Below, piece after piece: positions 9,246 to 18,060 of a stretch of 21,647 bases of DNA. Numbering within the stretch: position 1 is the first letter of the stretch; each line of letters begins with the position of its first letter. Both the position numbers and the translations under genes were made by a program. Source of the stretch: Saccoglossus kowalevskii (Eukaryota; Hemichordata; Enteropneusta; Harrimaniidae); contig NW_003109085.1 of the NCBI RefSeq assembly GCF_000003605.2, forward strand, positions 290,841 to 312,487, given 5' to 3'. Under the pieces are notes generated by a model. It ran no database searches. It was not told the DNA's origin and saw only the letters and a list, made by a program, of their open reading frames with translations.

Positions 9246-12200
9246 CTGAAAATAATTAAAAGTAAACATAATCTGTTTAAAGAAACATTCGTATTTTGCA
9301 CATGTTTGGTATAGTTATTGAGCACTTGGATGCTATAATAATTGAACAGATAATTTATATTTATTTACTGATTTTAGAGCAATATATAGAATTTACAAAA
9401 TTATTATTTTCTTAGAGCGATTTATGGAATTTGCAAGATCATTGTAGCTATTGACTTGAAAAGTAAGTAACTGCATTATATGTAACTTTACGTAAAGACA
9501 ATGCTCCTCTCAAAATGCATTTTTCACTACTGGGTCATGGTTGCGTCGATTGCAATTCAAACGGTTACAATAAAACCATATAATTAATTATAAACACGAC
9601 GTACCTTCCAGGGATCATCCAACTGTCTCCAAACTTTTCAGCATCATCTATTCCCATCAATGTACCATCTTCCATCTGCAAGTCATTCTTAGGATCTCCG
9701 TCAGCATTTCCTAGCAATCCACATACAGTTCCATCCAATGACGAGTCGAGTTTTGAGGCTATGTTGCCGAAACCAGTCCAGGAAACAGTGAATTTGTTTT
9801 TAACGTCTACGTTCACGTGTCTGCTATCTCTGTTCCTGATTGTAATTGTCTCCCCATCAGTCCAAGGTAGTACTGTGATCGGCTTGCCATTAACCTGTAC
9901 AATTTATGGGTGGTTGTTAAACGATTACAGAACTACATGTAACATATTTTGATTCGCTACTACTTTCCCATTGTCGCAGCTTTCAAATATTTTAAGTATT
10001 TTTCCCATAATCATCTAGTAATAAATATGATTCAACATACACCACAAAATTACCGATACAAGTATGCTTCTGGAACTCTTAAAATTTTAAAAAACTAATC
10101 GGTTACAAATCAATTATATAGCTTCAACAACAAAATACAATTAAAAACGTAAAAACACAAAATACCACAGAAAACCGTTAAACTTGTCACAATGATTATA
10201 ACATATACTTACGTATATTTTAGCCCCTTGACCAAGTTGGATCAAGGTGTGTTTCACTTTAATTAGTACATCTGACACCTGGCTGTGGATTCTCTCTCTC
10301 CTATCTATAAATCCTGTATATTTTGTAGCTACCAAGAATGACGGGTATGGCTTACATTCTTTGAATAGTACATATGTGCAGTTCTGACCGGTATGAGTAT
10401 AGTTCAAGCCGTCAAACGTTGTTAAATGAGGATCTCCCTCTGATGTCCCTTCTATTAAATATAATAAATTAATTAGAAAGGTATGATATGTTTAGTGGAG
10501 TGACCGACACTATATGCAGGTAATCATGTGACGAGTACCGAAGTATGTGGAGTAAAATTGACTTTCATCACAATGAAATATCAAAAAGATGTCTTAAAGC
10601 CTGTTTTTATTTGTAGTCGACTGTTGTTACAATTGCTATTTATTGTGTTTTTTCTTACCTGGATACTTAGTATGGTTTTTTGCTGTAAAAAACATTACAT
10701 GATGCATTATATATATATATATCTTAAAATATCATCACGCTATCAAGCTGAGCACCAGTGACATCAGAGCCGTCATAAATAATAATTATATTTGATCTGT
10801 TTTGACAGACAATGCTGAACCATGTAACAATACGGACTACAAACAATGGTCTTTGCTTACATCTAATACAGACCAAATTTTGGACGAATGTGGTTAGTGA
10901 TTCTGGAGAACACATATTGAGAGAATGGCATAAATCAAGACTCTCAGTAATGAATAACACTTACTTTTTACACAACAAACACAATTCAAAGAACACAGAC
11001 TGAATTGTTTATTCGTGACATTATGTTCTCCATCTTCACACTCGGATTTACACATGCCACCAAATTTACATGCACATAAGTCACGATCTGCATGATTTAA
11101 CGAAAATATATTAGTGATATTTTTCTGACATTTGGAGCAACATAATATATATATCTATAATTATTGTATTCAGTCCGTGACATTTGGAATATCAATGCTG
11201 TTATAAGCAATACACAATCACCAACTCACTGACCGACCGACCACATATTATGTAATTGTGTTGGATTTCGTATTACATTTGTATTTCAATTGTGTTGTAG
11301 TACACTATTTTGATAAAAATATACCTGTATTGTATCACAGCCAGAAAGGATTTAACGTTATTATAAAATCAGTTGAAGACATAACTCAACAAATATCGCA
11401 TCAATAATTTATATTTAATATACTCAACTCACCGTTATCTGCTATACATGGATAACTATCATTTTTCAATTTCTCACCTAAAATACACCATAACAAACTA
11501 ACCATAGTATAATTATGTGCAATATGTAAAGTTCAATTCGAAAAGCTTATGCAGAGCAATGTCCATGCTTAATAGCAGCAATAACATATCAGATTCATGT
11601 TGTTGTTGTACCACTGCTGTTAGAGTAACAACAACTTCACTCTCCCTTGAGACTAATGATCATATTCCGTAATGTGACACAGACAAATGTACAACAAACA
11701 GCAATATATTAAAAAAGCATCGAATAATAAACGTGTGTCCGTGTATTTATTGATCTACCATGTCAGGTTTAGTATGTTGAAACTCTCTGCCCCCATATTT
11801 TACCAAGTTGAAGGAGGGGGCTCCCAGAAATCTATTCGTTTTCTTCACATATCAATATCAATGCTGTTATGTTTACGTATATCTGAGTACGATTCGCCTT
11901 TGGAAAGTGCCCAAATAAGTGGCACGTTTGCAATGTACTCAAAATTTATGAATATCAACTGTAGCACACATAATTCATTATTACAACACTCACCATCATC
12001 TGCATCGATACAGCATTTACATCCGCATTTGTTTACTTTGTTGCATAAATTAAAGTTGTTATTCATTTGCAGCAAATGTTTGGTGATATCACATTGTTCT
12101 AAACAGTTCCCCTTTGTTTCTATGTTATTAAACAATGATTTGCATTCGGCTAAAAGTGGAAAATGAATAAAACTATTAGTCAGTTTTTACTGAAACAAAA

Positions 12201-15200
12201 AACATAGTTTGTAAGTCAATGACTACAGCTACATAATGTTAATGTGCAACCCACACCCAACGACCTTGATAGAGTTGCCTAAAGCGCAAGTCTCCCAAAC
12301 AGTACAGAGTATGTGCGATTTTAATTAACAAGCATATATTGAGATGAAGATGGACTTGTTCTGAATTACACATTATATAATAAATAAATGTATATTTTGT
12401 TCATTGTGAATAACACTAACCAGTTTCATTGCATTCAGTTGGAGTCATCTGCCCTAAAAGCAAAAGTGAATAATTATATATAAGTTTTATTTTCACGAAT
12501 GTACAATCTCGACTAGGCATAATTTTGAAAATTGATCAAGCAAAACACAATCATGTTCACTTACTTTGATACAAGCCATGGAAGAAACTGCCAAGTCTAC
12601 TTCCCTAATACACAATGAAGACATAGTTTATGTAGTGCGAATAATAGTAACATAAAACTGTGATATGTTATTTTTCATTGAAAATCACTTAATACAAAAT
12701 TATATGCAACTCCCGTTCCATGTTTTAACCTACTGACACTGTCAAGTGGTATATATGACCAGTCATTGTGACTGTAAATTAAAGAATTAATAATAAGTGC
12801 TACAAGTAAACGTGTAAGTCACTTTCAAGCATATTATTTGTAATTGTGCATTTTGTTTGCAAATAATATTGAGGCAAGAATTAACTGTTTATCAAAGTGA
12901 GCTACTTTCACATACGTCGAACAAAATTTTGAAAGCTATGACTGTAACATGTTTAGTATTCATACAGAATATTCGAAACCACTAGCCAGACCATGTGTTA
13001 CATTTTGGTTCAAATGTTACTCAATATTTGTGTGTCTGCAGTTATTTTATAGAATCTATAAACACACCAAACAGCACGGCATGCACACTATCGCCCCAAG
13101 ACAAGTCGCCTCACCTCTGCCTGCTAACGTGCTGTTCACATAACAATTATAACTATATGGCTGTGATGCGTACAAGAAATGACTCGTACATAAAAAAACG
13201 CAAAAAACAGCGGATTAGGGAGTACAGGCTTGTATACGCTTGCTACACTTAATAATATTCGATCAAATCAAAGAAAGCCGACTATATTGGAGGTGCATAA
13301 ATCAGAAAAGAGTTTGGTTCACTCCAAAATTCCAAATTAGCCGTTAAAACAAGTAGCCGGATGACAAATATAGCTCTGCAAAGTGTGTTTGGTGATGTCA
13401 TTGCAAAATCTTATACTTAGATAATTAACATAGATATATTTCAACTACACTTAATCATATCAGCGATTAGTACTATTGAAATGTGACGAAATTGAAATCT
13501 GCATACATGTAGTAAATATGATATATAAATTGTTACCATGACTTGTGTGATAATATTCATATATTCATTGTCAAAGGTACGGGACTCGTTCAATAAATAT
13601 GATTTTACAAGGTGACTAGTTGGACATCTTTTTATTTATTTCAACCAAATGCCACATCGGTATCCAACATAATCACTCGTGTCGTGGCCACCCAACAACA
13701 CCGCCTCACATTGACTAGTTGAAATCAAAATGACAGGCACATATACAAGCTGGTAGGCTGGGTGGCGATCGGCTACGCTAAAAAAAACAACAACATGTTT
13801 TCGGCTGTTGCCATAGTAGAACATGAATGTGAAGCTAACGTCGGTTCAAGACTGGTAATACACTTGGGGCGAAAGTATTCAAAAACAGTTTCTTGGTTGT
13901 TTCCATGGCAGTAGTGGGCCAAGACTATTTTTCCGATTAGTAACGTTATGACCTGCCGGCAAAGTATGAACACAATTTTGTCATGGCAACAGTGGACCAG
14001 TATTTTTTTCCAGATTTTGCCACCTAACTAGAGTGGTGGTGTGACCAGCTTGCCAAGTATGAACAAAATCGGCCCAGCCAAAACAATCATAGAAGAGTTA
14101 AAAGCCGCTCCGCTCGCAACTCTGCAAAAGCGCCTCTCAACTGTAAGCAGACGCGTTTTCCATTGCGCCACCTTGTAATGTCTCGAAAAAGACAGTTTTC
14201 AATAGCGTGTATGAATGCGCGTTTACAATGACCAGTTGGACATGCGCAAATCGAATCTCCAACATCACAAACGAAGTATATAATGTGATTACGCACACAA
14301 ATAAGGCATAGTACGATCATTGTCAGAACGACCTACCCAGTTACTAAATTCTTTAGGTACAAATATGTCCAACATGCACACTGAGTATAATAAATTAAAA
14401 TTACAGACACAAATACAAACATATAAACATGAAAAAACACTAGATTGGAATTTTAAACTCGGCAAATGCACCACGCAGCTGTAAGCAGATGCGATCCCCG
14501 TTGCGCCACATTATACTGTACGACATACCCAGTTACGAACTTCTTTGAAAACGAATATGTATAACATGCAGTGAAGAACACCTGAGTGTGAATAATGAAA
14601 TTACAGGCACATATGCGAATATAGAAACATTTATGAAAATGAGAAAGGACATTATGAACAACATATGAACCATGCAAGTCATGATTCAGAATTAGCCCAC
14701 CCAGTTAAGATCATTCCTAAACAATCATTAATATTTTACATTACAGCACTTCGTAGATTAATTACATAATACAACAGAAATGACTTACAGTGTCACTGGC
14801 GACTCCTTTCCCTCCAAGCTTGCTGTCAGTACACTAGTTAAACATACACTGAACAGAAACACTATAACTACAGTTGAAATAACTATTCCCATACTGACGT
14901 CGTGTAGGTGGATTCTTGACGATACCGCAGTGTATGCTATATGTGTGACAATTTTTTGCCACAGTATAGTGGGAGATTATATTGTTCAAACAATAAAAAA
15001 AAAACATCGGAAACAAAATCTTTCAATGAGCACGCGTTGCAGCACCTGACACACGGTGTTGTCAAACAATAATGCAGAAGAGTAAAACTGAGGATAAATG
15101 TGATCAATACATCTCGATTTCCTTAGAAAGAAATGTGTTCCGATGTATTCTCAGCATTCAAGTCAGTTTTTGCGGATTTCTCATAAAAGGAACATATAAC

Positions 15201-16052
15201 ATCTTTGCAAATATTTTGTACCATAGAAGATTATTAAATCAAGGTAAGTTATGAGGTGTGTTTCTTCGCAGTATCCGAATAAATGTGGCGCACACCAAAA
15301 TCAATAATTTCTTAGCGATATAAAAAGTCAAGTGCTATATATGATCAGTCATTCTGGGATAAAGAAGATTTTGTATTAACATTATAAATAACCCACCTAA
15401 CCGAAATAAAAAAAATAATAATCATGATATCAAGAAAACCGGTTTCAGATTGAGCCAAGTGCAAGTGATGTAAGTCACTGTCAAGTATATTTCGTGTCAT
15501 TGTGCATTTTGTTTGCAAATATTATAGAGGCAAAAATGGACGGTTTATCAAAGTGAGCTAGTTTCGCATTTCGCCTCACATTGGCTCATTTAAATCAAAA
15601 TGACAGGCACATATACAGACAATACAAACACAGAAAAAGAGAAACAAACTCGCAACTCTGCAAAAGCGCCTCACAACTGTAAGCAGACGCGCTATCCGTT
15701 ACGACATATTGTACTGTACGACATACCCAGTTACGAACTTCTTTGAGAACGAATATGTATAACATGCAGTGAAGAACACAAGAGTCTGAGTAATGAAATT
15801 ACAGGCACATATGCGAACATAGAAGCATAGCAAGTCATGATTCAGAATTAGCCCACCCAGTTAAGATCATTCCTAAACAATCATTGATATTTTACATTAC
15901 AGCACTTCGTAGATTAATTACATAATACAACAGAAATGACTTACAGTGTCACTCACTGGCGACTCCTTTCCCTCCAAGCTTGCTGCCAGTACACTAGTTA
16001 AACATGCACTGAACAGAATCACTGTAACTACATTTGAAATAACTCTTCCCAT
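9197..16052 (-). CDS. Secreted protein: signal peptide, two defensin-like Cys modules, vWD domain
   Basis: Nine exons read on the minus strand as one frame: 16052-15945, 12604-12565, 12453-12421, 12149-11994, 11477-11433, 11087-10965, 10451-10213, 9894-9605, 9245-9197, total 1083 nt and 360 aa. Every junction has GT and AG and the phases agree throughout. Residues 1-24 form a signal peptide. Residues 57-107 and 123-166 are two 9-Cys modules sharing C-x3-C-x(14-15)-C...CC. Residues 174-346 are a vWD domain, starting GDPHLTTFDG, with a Ca-binding-type loop NADGDPKND and a closing FGDSWMIPGSC. The protein then ends after 14 more residues. Such a secreted, disulfide-rich protein could act in mucosal or hemolymph defence or matrix binding, which is inference. 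N-x-S/T sites at N58, N150 and N192 could be glycosylated. The exons from 12604 downwards are well supported. The first exon is less certain because it lies 3.3 kb upstream in a duplicated block. Confidence 0.75.
9605..9894 (-). CDS. vWD domain exon, C-terminal half
   Basis: The exon runs from the acceptor ATTGTACAG to the donor GGAAG|GTACGT (phase 0 in, phase 2 out) and codes residues 249-344. It starts VNGKPITVLPW, continues with alternating hydrophobic strands and VSWTGFG, then the core VCGLLGNADGDPKND and EKFGDSW. The usual vWD core is CGLCGN. Here the second Cys is Leu, as in vWD domains of the MUC4/SUSD2 kind. Confidence 0.9.
10213..10451 (-). CDS. vWD domain exon, N-terminal half
   Basis: The acceptor TATTTAATAG and the donor ATATAC|GTAAGT bound a 239-nt exon coding residues 170-248 (phase 1 in, phase 0 out). 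It opens with GTSEGDPHLTTFDGLNY, the classical start of vWD domains, then GQNCTYVLFKEC with the two conserved Cys (193 and 201), then amphipathic strands. An NCT sequon overlaps Cys193. Confidence 0.92.
10965..11087 (-). CDS. Second defensin-like cysteine module, main exon
   Basis: The 123-nt exon is phase 1 at both ends. The acceptor is ATCATGCAG (weak pyrimidine tract) and the donor is AAAAA|GTAAGT. It codes residues 129-168 with eight Cys: CAC, GGMC, KSEC, FSLC, LNC and VCC. Taking Cys134, 140, 144, 159, 165 and 166 the spacing is C-x5-C-x3-C-x14-C-x5-CC, close to the big-defensin pattern (about C-x6-C-x3-C-x13/14-C-x4-CC). GG before the second Cys is also common in defensin folds. Extra Cys132 and Cys163 may form a fourth bridge. 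No separate propeptide is visible. Confidence 0.8.
11433..11477 (-). CDS. Linker exon of the second cysteine module
   Basis: This 45-nt phase 1-1 exon codes EKLKNDSYPCIADN (114-127) with one Cys. The acceptor is GTATTTTAG and the donor is AACG|GTGAGT. It joins in frame to both neighbours through split Gly and Asp codons. Confidence 0.7.
11994..12149 (-). CDS. First defensin-like cysteine module, main exon
   Basis: The 156-nt phase 1-1 exon has the acceptor CCACTTTTAG and the donor GATG|GTGAGT. It codes residues 62-112 with eight Cys. NCLEQC gives C-x3-C, followed by 15 residues to FNLC96, then CGCKCC. The layout parallels the second module (C-x3-C-x14-C...CC, both with an aromatic-x-Leu before the central Cys), so the two modules are probably duplicates. 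The acidic tail DADD leads into the next linker. Confidence 0.8.
12421..12453 (-). CDS. Linker exon of the first cysteine module
   Basis: This 33-nt phase 1-1 exon codes QMTPTECNET with one Cys (57) and an N-glycosylation sequon. The acceptor is TGCTTTTAG and the donor is AACTG|GTTAGT. It is tiny, but its phase fits both sides and it matches the short-plus-long exon pairing of the second module. Confidence 0.6.
12565..12604 (-). CDS. Small N-terminal exon of the vWD gene
   Basis: The 40-nt exon codes GSRLGSFFHGLYQ. The acceptor is GTGTATTAG and the donor is CAAA|GTAAGT. It enters at phase 0 and leaves at phase 1. An in-frame TAG overlaps the acceptor, so the coding frame cannot extend upstream without splicing, and a phase-0 upstream exon is required. 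Confidence 0.55.
12605..13635. other. Intronic stretch of the vWD gene, start of repeat unit A
   Basis: Positions about 12739-12905 match about 15329-15560 (shared TGTGCATTTTGTTTGCAAAT and TTATCAAAGTGAGCTA blocks), marking the left part of the tandem duplication. The rest shows no exon with a proper donor and open frame on the minus strand. The plus open frames 12949-13252 match nothing. Confidence 0.45.
13636..13714 (-). CDS. Candidate terminal exon of a small secreted-peptide gene
   Basis: After the good acceptor TTTTGATTTCAACTAG the exon reads QCEAVLLGGHDTSDYVGYRC and GIWLK, then TAA, with AATAAA overlapping the stop (AAATAAATAAAAAG). Its phase (one base, then codons) fits the GTAAGT donor of signal exon A at 14789, giving a 60-aa peptide with two Cys in the mature part. 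The start of this exon (CAATGTGAGGCG) is also found in unit B at about 15573-15584, where the frame soon ends after QCEAKCETSSL. I do not recognise the peptide. Other exons between could exist. Confidence 0.35.
13800..14070. repeat. Degenerate tandem repeat, about 90-bp unit, three copies
   Basis: Three successive segments share a CCATGGCARYAGTGG-like start, a T-rich stretch with CCGATT/CCAGATT, and an end like GCCARGTATGAACAMAAT (near 13970 and 14053). The first copy (13805-13890) is the most diverged. Confidence 0.5.
14105..14660. repeat. Direct repeat module, two copies here and one in unit B
   Basis: A block with AACTGTAAGCAGACGCG, TTGCGCCACAT, GACMTACCCAGTTACKAA, AATATGTMYAACATGCA and ATTACAGRCACAWATRC occurs at about 14120-14425 (diverged) and 14480-14625, and again at about 15670-15825. 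This explains why the minus-strand translations 14289-14474 and 14453-14677 resemble each other. It is non-coding duplication, not two genes. Confidence 0.65.
14789..14892 (-). CDS. Signal-peptide first exon, copy A
   Basis: The ATG (14892-14890; CAGTATGG, A at -3 and G at +4) opens MGIVISTVVIVFLFSVCLTS followed by VLTA, then SLEGKESPVT, a textbook signal peptide with cleavage probably after VLTA. The donor CACT|GTAAGT leaves phase 2, which does not fit the vWD exon at 12604 (a stop is reached in the second downstream exon), but fits the small exon at 13714. A weaker donor CCA|GTGACA eight bases upstream would leave phase 0. A perfect ACGTC core lies just before the ATG, and an ACATATAG TATA-like box about 55 bases upstream of it. 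Confidence 0.65.
15945..16052 (-). CDS. Signal-peptide first exon, copy B (best start of the vWD gene)
   Basis: The ATG (16052-16050) opens MGRVISNVVTVILFSACLTS followed by VLAA, then SLEGKESPVSDT. Compared with copy A it has an extra GTGA, creating two in-phase donors twelve bases apart: CCA|GTGAGT (coding end at 15957) and CACT|GTAAGT (coding end at 15945). Both leave phase 0 and fit the vWD exon at 12604, so two isoforms (356 and 360 aa) are possible. The coding substitutions keep a working signal peptide, which argues the copy is under selection or recent. Confidence 0.65.
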
Positions 16053-16557
16053 ACTGATGTCGTGTCGGTGGACTCTTGACGATACCAAACCTACAGTTTG
16101 TCTGAGATCGCTTCACGCAGTTTATGCTATATGTCTGACAATTATTTTGTCACAGTCTGGTGGGAGATTACATTGTGCGGACAATAAAAAAAACCTCGGA
16201 AATAAAATCTCGCAATGAGCACGCATTGCAACACCTGACACACGGTGTTGTAAAACAATAATGCAGAAGAGTAAAACTGAGAATAAATGTGATCAATATA
16301 CCCCGATTCCTTAGTAACTATTTGTGGATTTCTCATAAAAAAACATTTAACATTTTATGCAAATATTCTGCACCAAATAAGATTATTAAATCAAGGTAGG
16401 GTAAGAGGTGCGCTTCTCTGAAATATCCGAATAATTGTGGCATGCAACTGGCAAGCACACCAGAATAATATTTTCTTAGCGATAAAAAAAAGAGAAAATT
16501 GCAATACCAATATTGTGTGTCTCGGCGACTCGGTGATCAAGTTAAACAAATACTTAC

Positions 16558-16681
16558 ATGAAAATGAGGTACACTACATACAATAATGTACTCTGGCATT
16601 TGTTACAAAACAATTATATATTTGAGATGGGTATAAACAGATCAGGATCAGTTTAACAACAGATAAATTTACTTTTTCCAT
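16558..16681 (-). pseudogene. Possible third, decayed signal-peptide exon (copy C)
   Basis: The minus frame from ATG 16681 starts MEKVNLSVVKLILICL, which shares M-x2-V-x2-S/T-VV-x3-L spacing with copies A and B, and the region ends at a perfect donor CAT|GTAAGT (16557). Its upstream flank (about 16725-16830) aligns with the flanks of A and B (GCAGTTTAT, CACAATCTGGTG, AGATTA, AAATCAGGAAGTAAA). A stop at 16574-16576, before the donor, makes it probably non-functional. Confidence 0.4.
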
Positions 16682-16887
16682 GATTACGTTATGAATATTG
16701 CATCATCTACATTCTGAACATAGCAGTTTATCTGACGTATTTCATCACAATCTGGTGCCAGATTATAGTGTTCATACAATATGGAATTAAAATCAGGAAG
16801 TAAAGACGCGCAGCAAGATCCGGCATGTGTTGTTAGAATACATGTCATGTGGATATTTTTTTTTCCATTCTGCAAAATTTATATTTA

Positions 16888-17001
16888 TCAGTCTGTGTGA
16901 ATTTTTGTAGCCATGATGAGAGCCACGAAACTGATACATCCAGCGATAGAAATGATAAGAAATATGAAAAATTGAGTTGGTGATGTCGAAGTTGGTATAT
17001 A
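16888..17001 (-). CDS. Possible terminal exon of a single-pass membrane protein
   Basis: After an AACAG acceptor-like sequence the minus frame reads YIPTSTSPTQ, then about 23 hydrophobic residues (FFIFLIISIAGCISF followed by VALIMA), then TKIHTD and TGA. A Ser/Thr/Pro stem, a membrane span and a short charged tail are typical of type I membrane or mucin-like proteins. There is no strong polypyrimidine tract and no upstream exon was found, so it may be chance. Confidence 0.25.
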   Translation of the reverse strand, partial: YIPTSTSPTQFFIFLIISIAGCISFVALIMATKIHTD

Positions 17002-17004
17002 CTG

Positions 17005-17710
17005 TTCAACATGTGTCCCCCGTCATACATCAGTCTGTGTCACAATCAATTGGTAAGAAATCTGAGGCCCACGCACGACAAATAACATGGATGCCATCTG
17101 AGAACATCTAACCGTGATATTATAAACGCAAGCTTATTTATATTTTCTTATTCTTCAAATGATAAGATTCGTCGCTTTATATGAAACCTTTGTTTTATTA
17201 GTTTCAATAACAAAGACATTTACAATGACCTTGGAATTGCATACCCTATTTGTAGACGATGATATAGATTATTGTTGTAAAGATGTTAAAATTACGATAA
17301 AACAACAATGAAATAAAATCATGTTATGTTAATGGTACATGTTTGTATTTCCAAAATAACTAAGCTAATGTTATTCGTAATAATGATAAATTAACTGTGT
17401 TTATACACCCACCCACTGTTCTGAATTTTGAATATTCCCTAACAGTCATTTTGGTATAGTGATTTGGAATTCACGCTAGAGAAACTGTCGTCATGTTATT
17501 TGCAGTTTTGCCTCTGTGTGAATATTTGTCTTTTTTAGCGCAGTTAAATAAATCTCGTAAGTTATATTCCTTGTAATTCATCAGTACTGACATTGTGCAT
17601 TCATTTGTGCAAATCAAGATTTTTTCGACGGCTTCTACTCTGTATGTCAGTGAGAGTTTCGTCTAGTTTGGCGTAATACGCCAATACAAAAAGAGACCAG
17701 TCTTTCAAAA
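17005..17710. other. AT-rich spacer with no recognised gene
   Basis: No coding, RNA or repeat feature could be supported between the possible membrane exon and the SINE-like sequence. Confidence 0.45.
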
Positions 17711-17714
17711 CCAA

Positions 17715-17786
17715 TCATTCGGGTGAACCCGTGACCTCTTGGAAAATATCTACGTTAGCACATTATCTCTTCGACTCGATCCGCCA
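17715..17786 (-). mobile_element. tRNA-derived SINE head, minus strand
   Basis: Read on the minus strand, GCGGATCGAGTCGAAGAG (degenerate A box) is followed about 30 bases later by GAGGTCACGGGTTCACCCG (degenerate B box, T-loop-like). The layout copies a tRNA gene but no cloverleaf closes properly, so this is a SINE remnant, not a functional tRNA. Confidence 0.5.
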
Positions 17787-17964
17787 ATTTCTGTTTGTTG
17801 TTTTTTTTTTCAACCCATAGCTATTAATATTTTTTTATTTTGCAATTTGCATACAAAATATTTACATTTTAAAAAACATGTAGCTCGCCTAAATGCATTG
17901 ATACTTACAGCACATTCGATCAAATAAATTTGATTTAATTTAGGATTTTTGTGATGTCTTTTTT

Positions 17965-18047
17965 CGGCGCAGTGGGTGTGGTGTGGCGTGTCTGCCAGTT
18001 GTAGTGAGACCATTGCCGTGATCGTGAGGTCGACTCGTGTGTTCCAT
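17965..18047 (+). mobile_element. tRNA-derived SINE head, plus strand
   Basis: CGGCGCAGTGGGTGTGG resembles a tRNA A box region (xGGCxCAGTxGG), and GAGGTCGACTCG at about 18026-18037 a B box (GGTTCGANTC). The A-to-B distance is longer than in a tRNA. The phrase GCGTGTCTGCCAGTTG...GTGATCGTGAGGTCG between the two boxes looks like an SINE rather than a gene. Confidence 0.5.
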
Positions 18048-18060
18048 GTTGTGATATTTA

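Larger units (their letters stand above)
12739..16490. repeat. Tandem duplication containing signal-peptide exons (units A and B)
   Basis: Unit A starts near 12739 with CTGTCAAGTGGTATATATGA and unit B near 15329 with GTCAAGTGCTATATATGATC. Both end in TTTCTTAGCGATA (near 15320 and 16480). Similarity is strongest over the signal-peptide exon and its upstream flank (14660-15320 against 15825-16490). Unit A is about 2.6 kb and B about 1.15 kb. A carries extra sequence near 12905-13700, 13750-14090 and an internal partial copy at 14105-14440, or B has lost these. Confidence 0.8.

Noticed and set aside
10724-10960. Minus-strand Cys-containing frame that could be a third cysteine module (C-x5-C-x14-C-x2-C and a GTAAGC donor)
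   Set aside because: No acceptor in suitable phase, no terminal CC pair, and exons 10965 and 10451 already join in frame without it.
11687-12166. Plus-strand open frame of 159 codons, the longest after the sulfotransferase
   Set aside because: Its last third is antisense to the first cysteine-module exon, it matches no family, and the minus strand shows phased splice sites and conserved Cys spacing.
14289-14677. Two similar minus-strand frames as paralogous genes
   Set aside because: The similarity follows a non-coding repeat module that also occurs in unit B with no conserved reading frame.
14780-15049. Plus-strand open frame, 89 codons, with a similar one at 15946-16218
   Set aside because: They are antisense to the signal-peptide exons A and B. 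Their likeness to each other comes from the tandem duplication, while the minus strand has the ATG context, signal peptide and donors.
17715-18047. Functional tRNA genes
   Set aside because: A/B box likeness only; acceptor and anticodon stems do not pair and the box spacing is off, so SINE remnants are the better reading.
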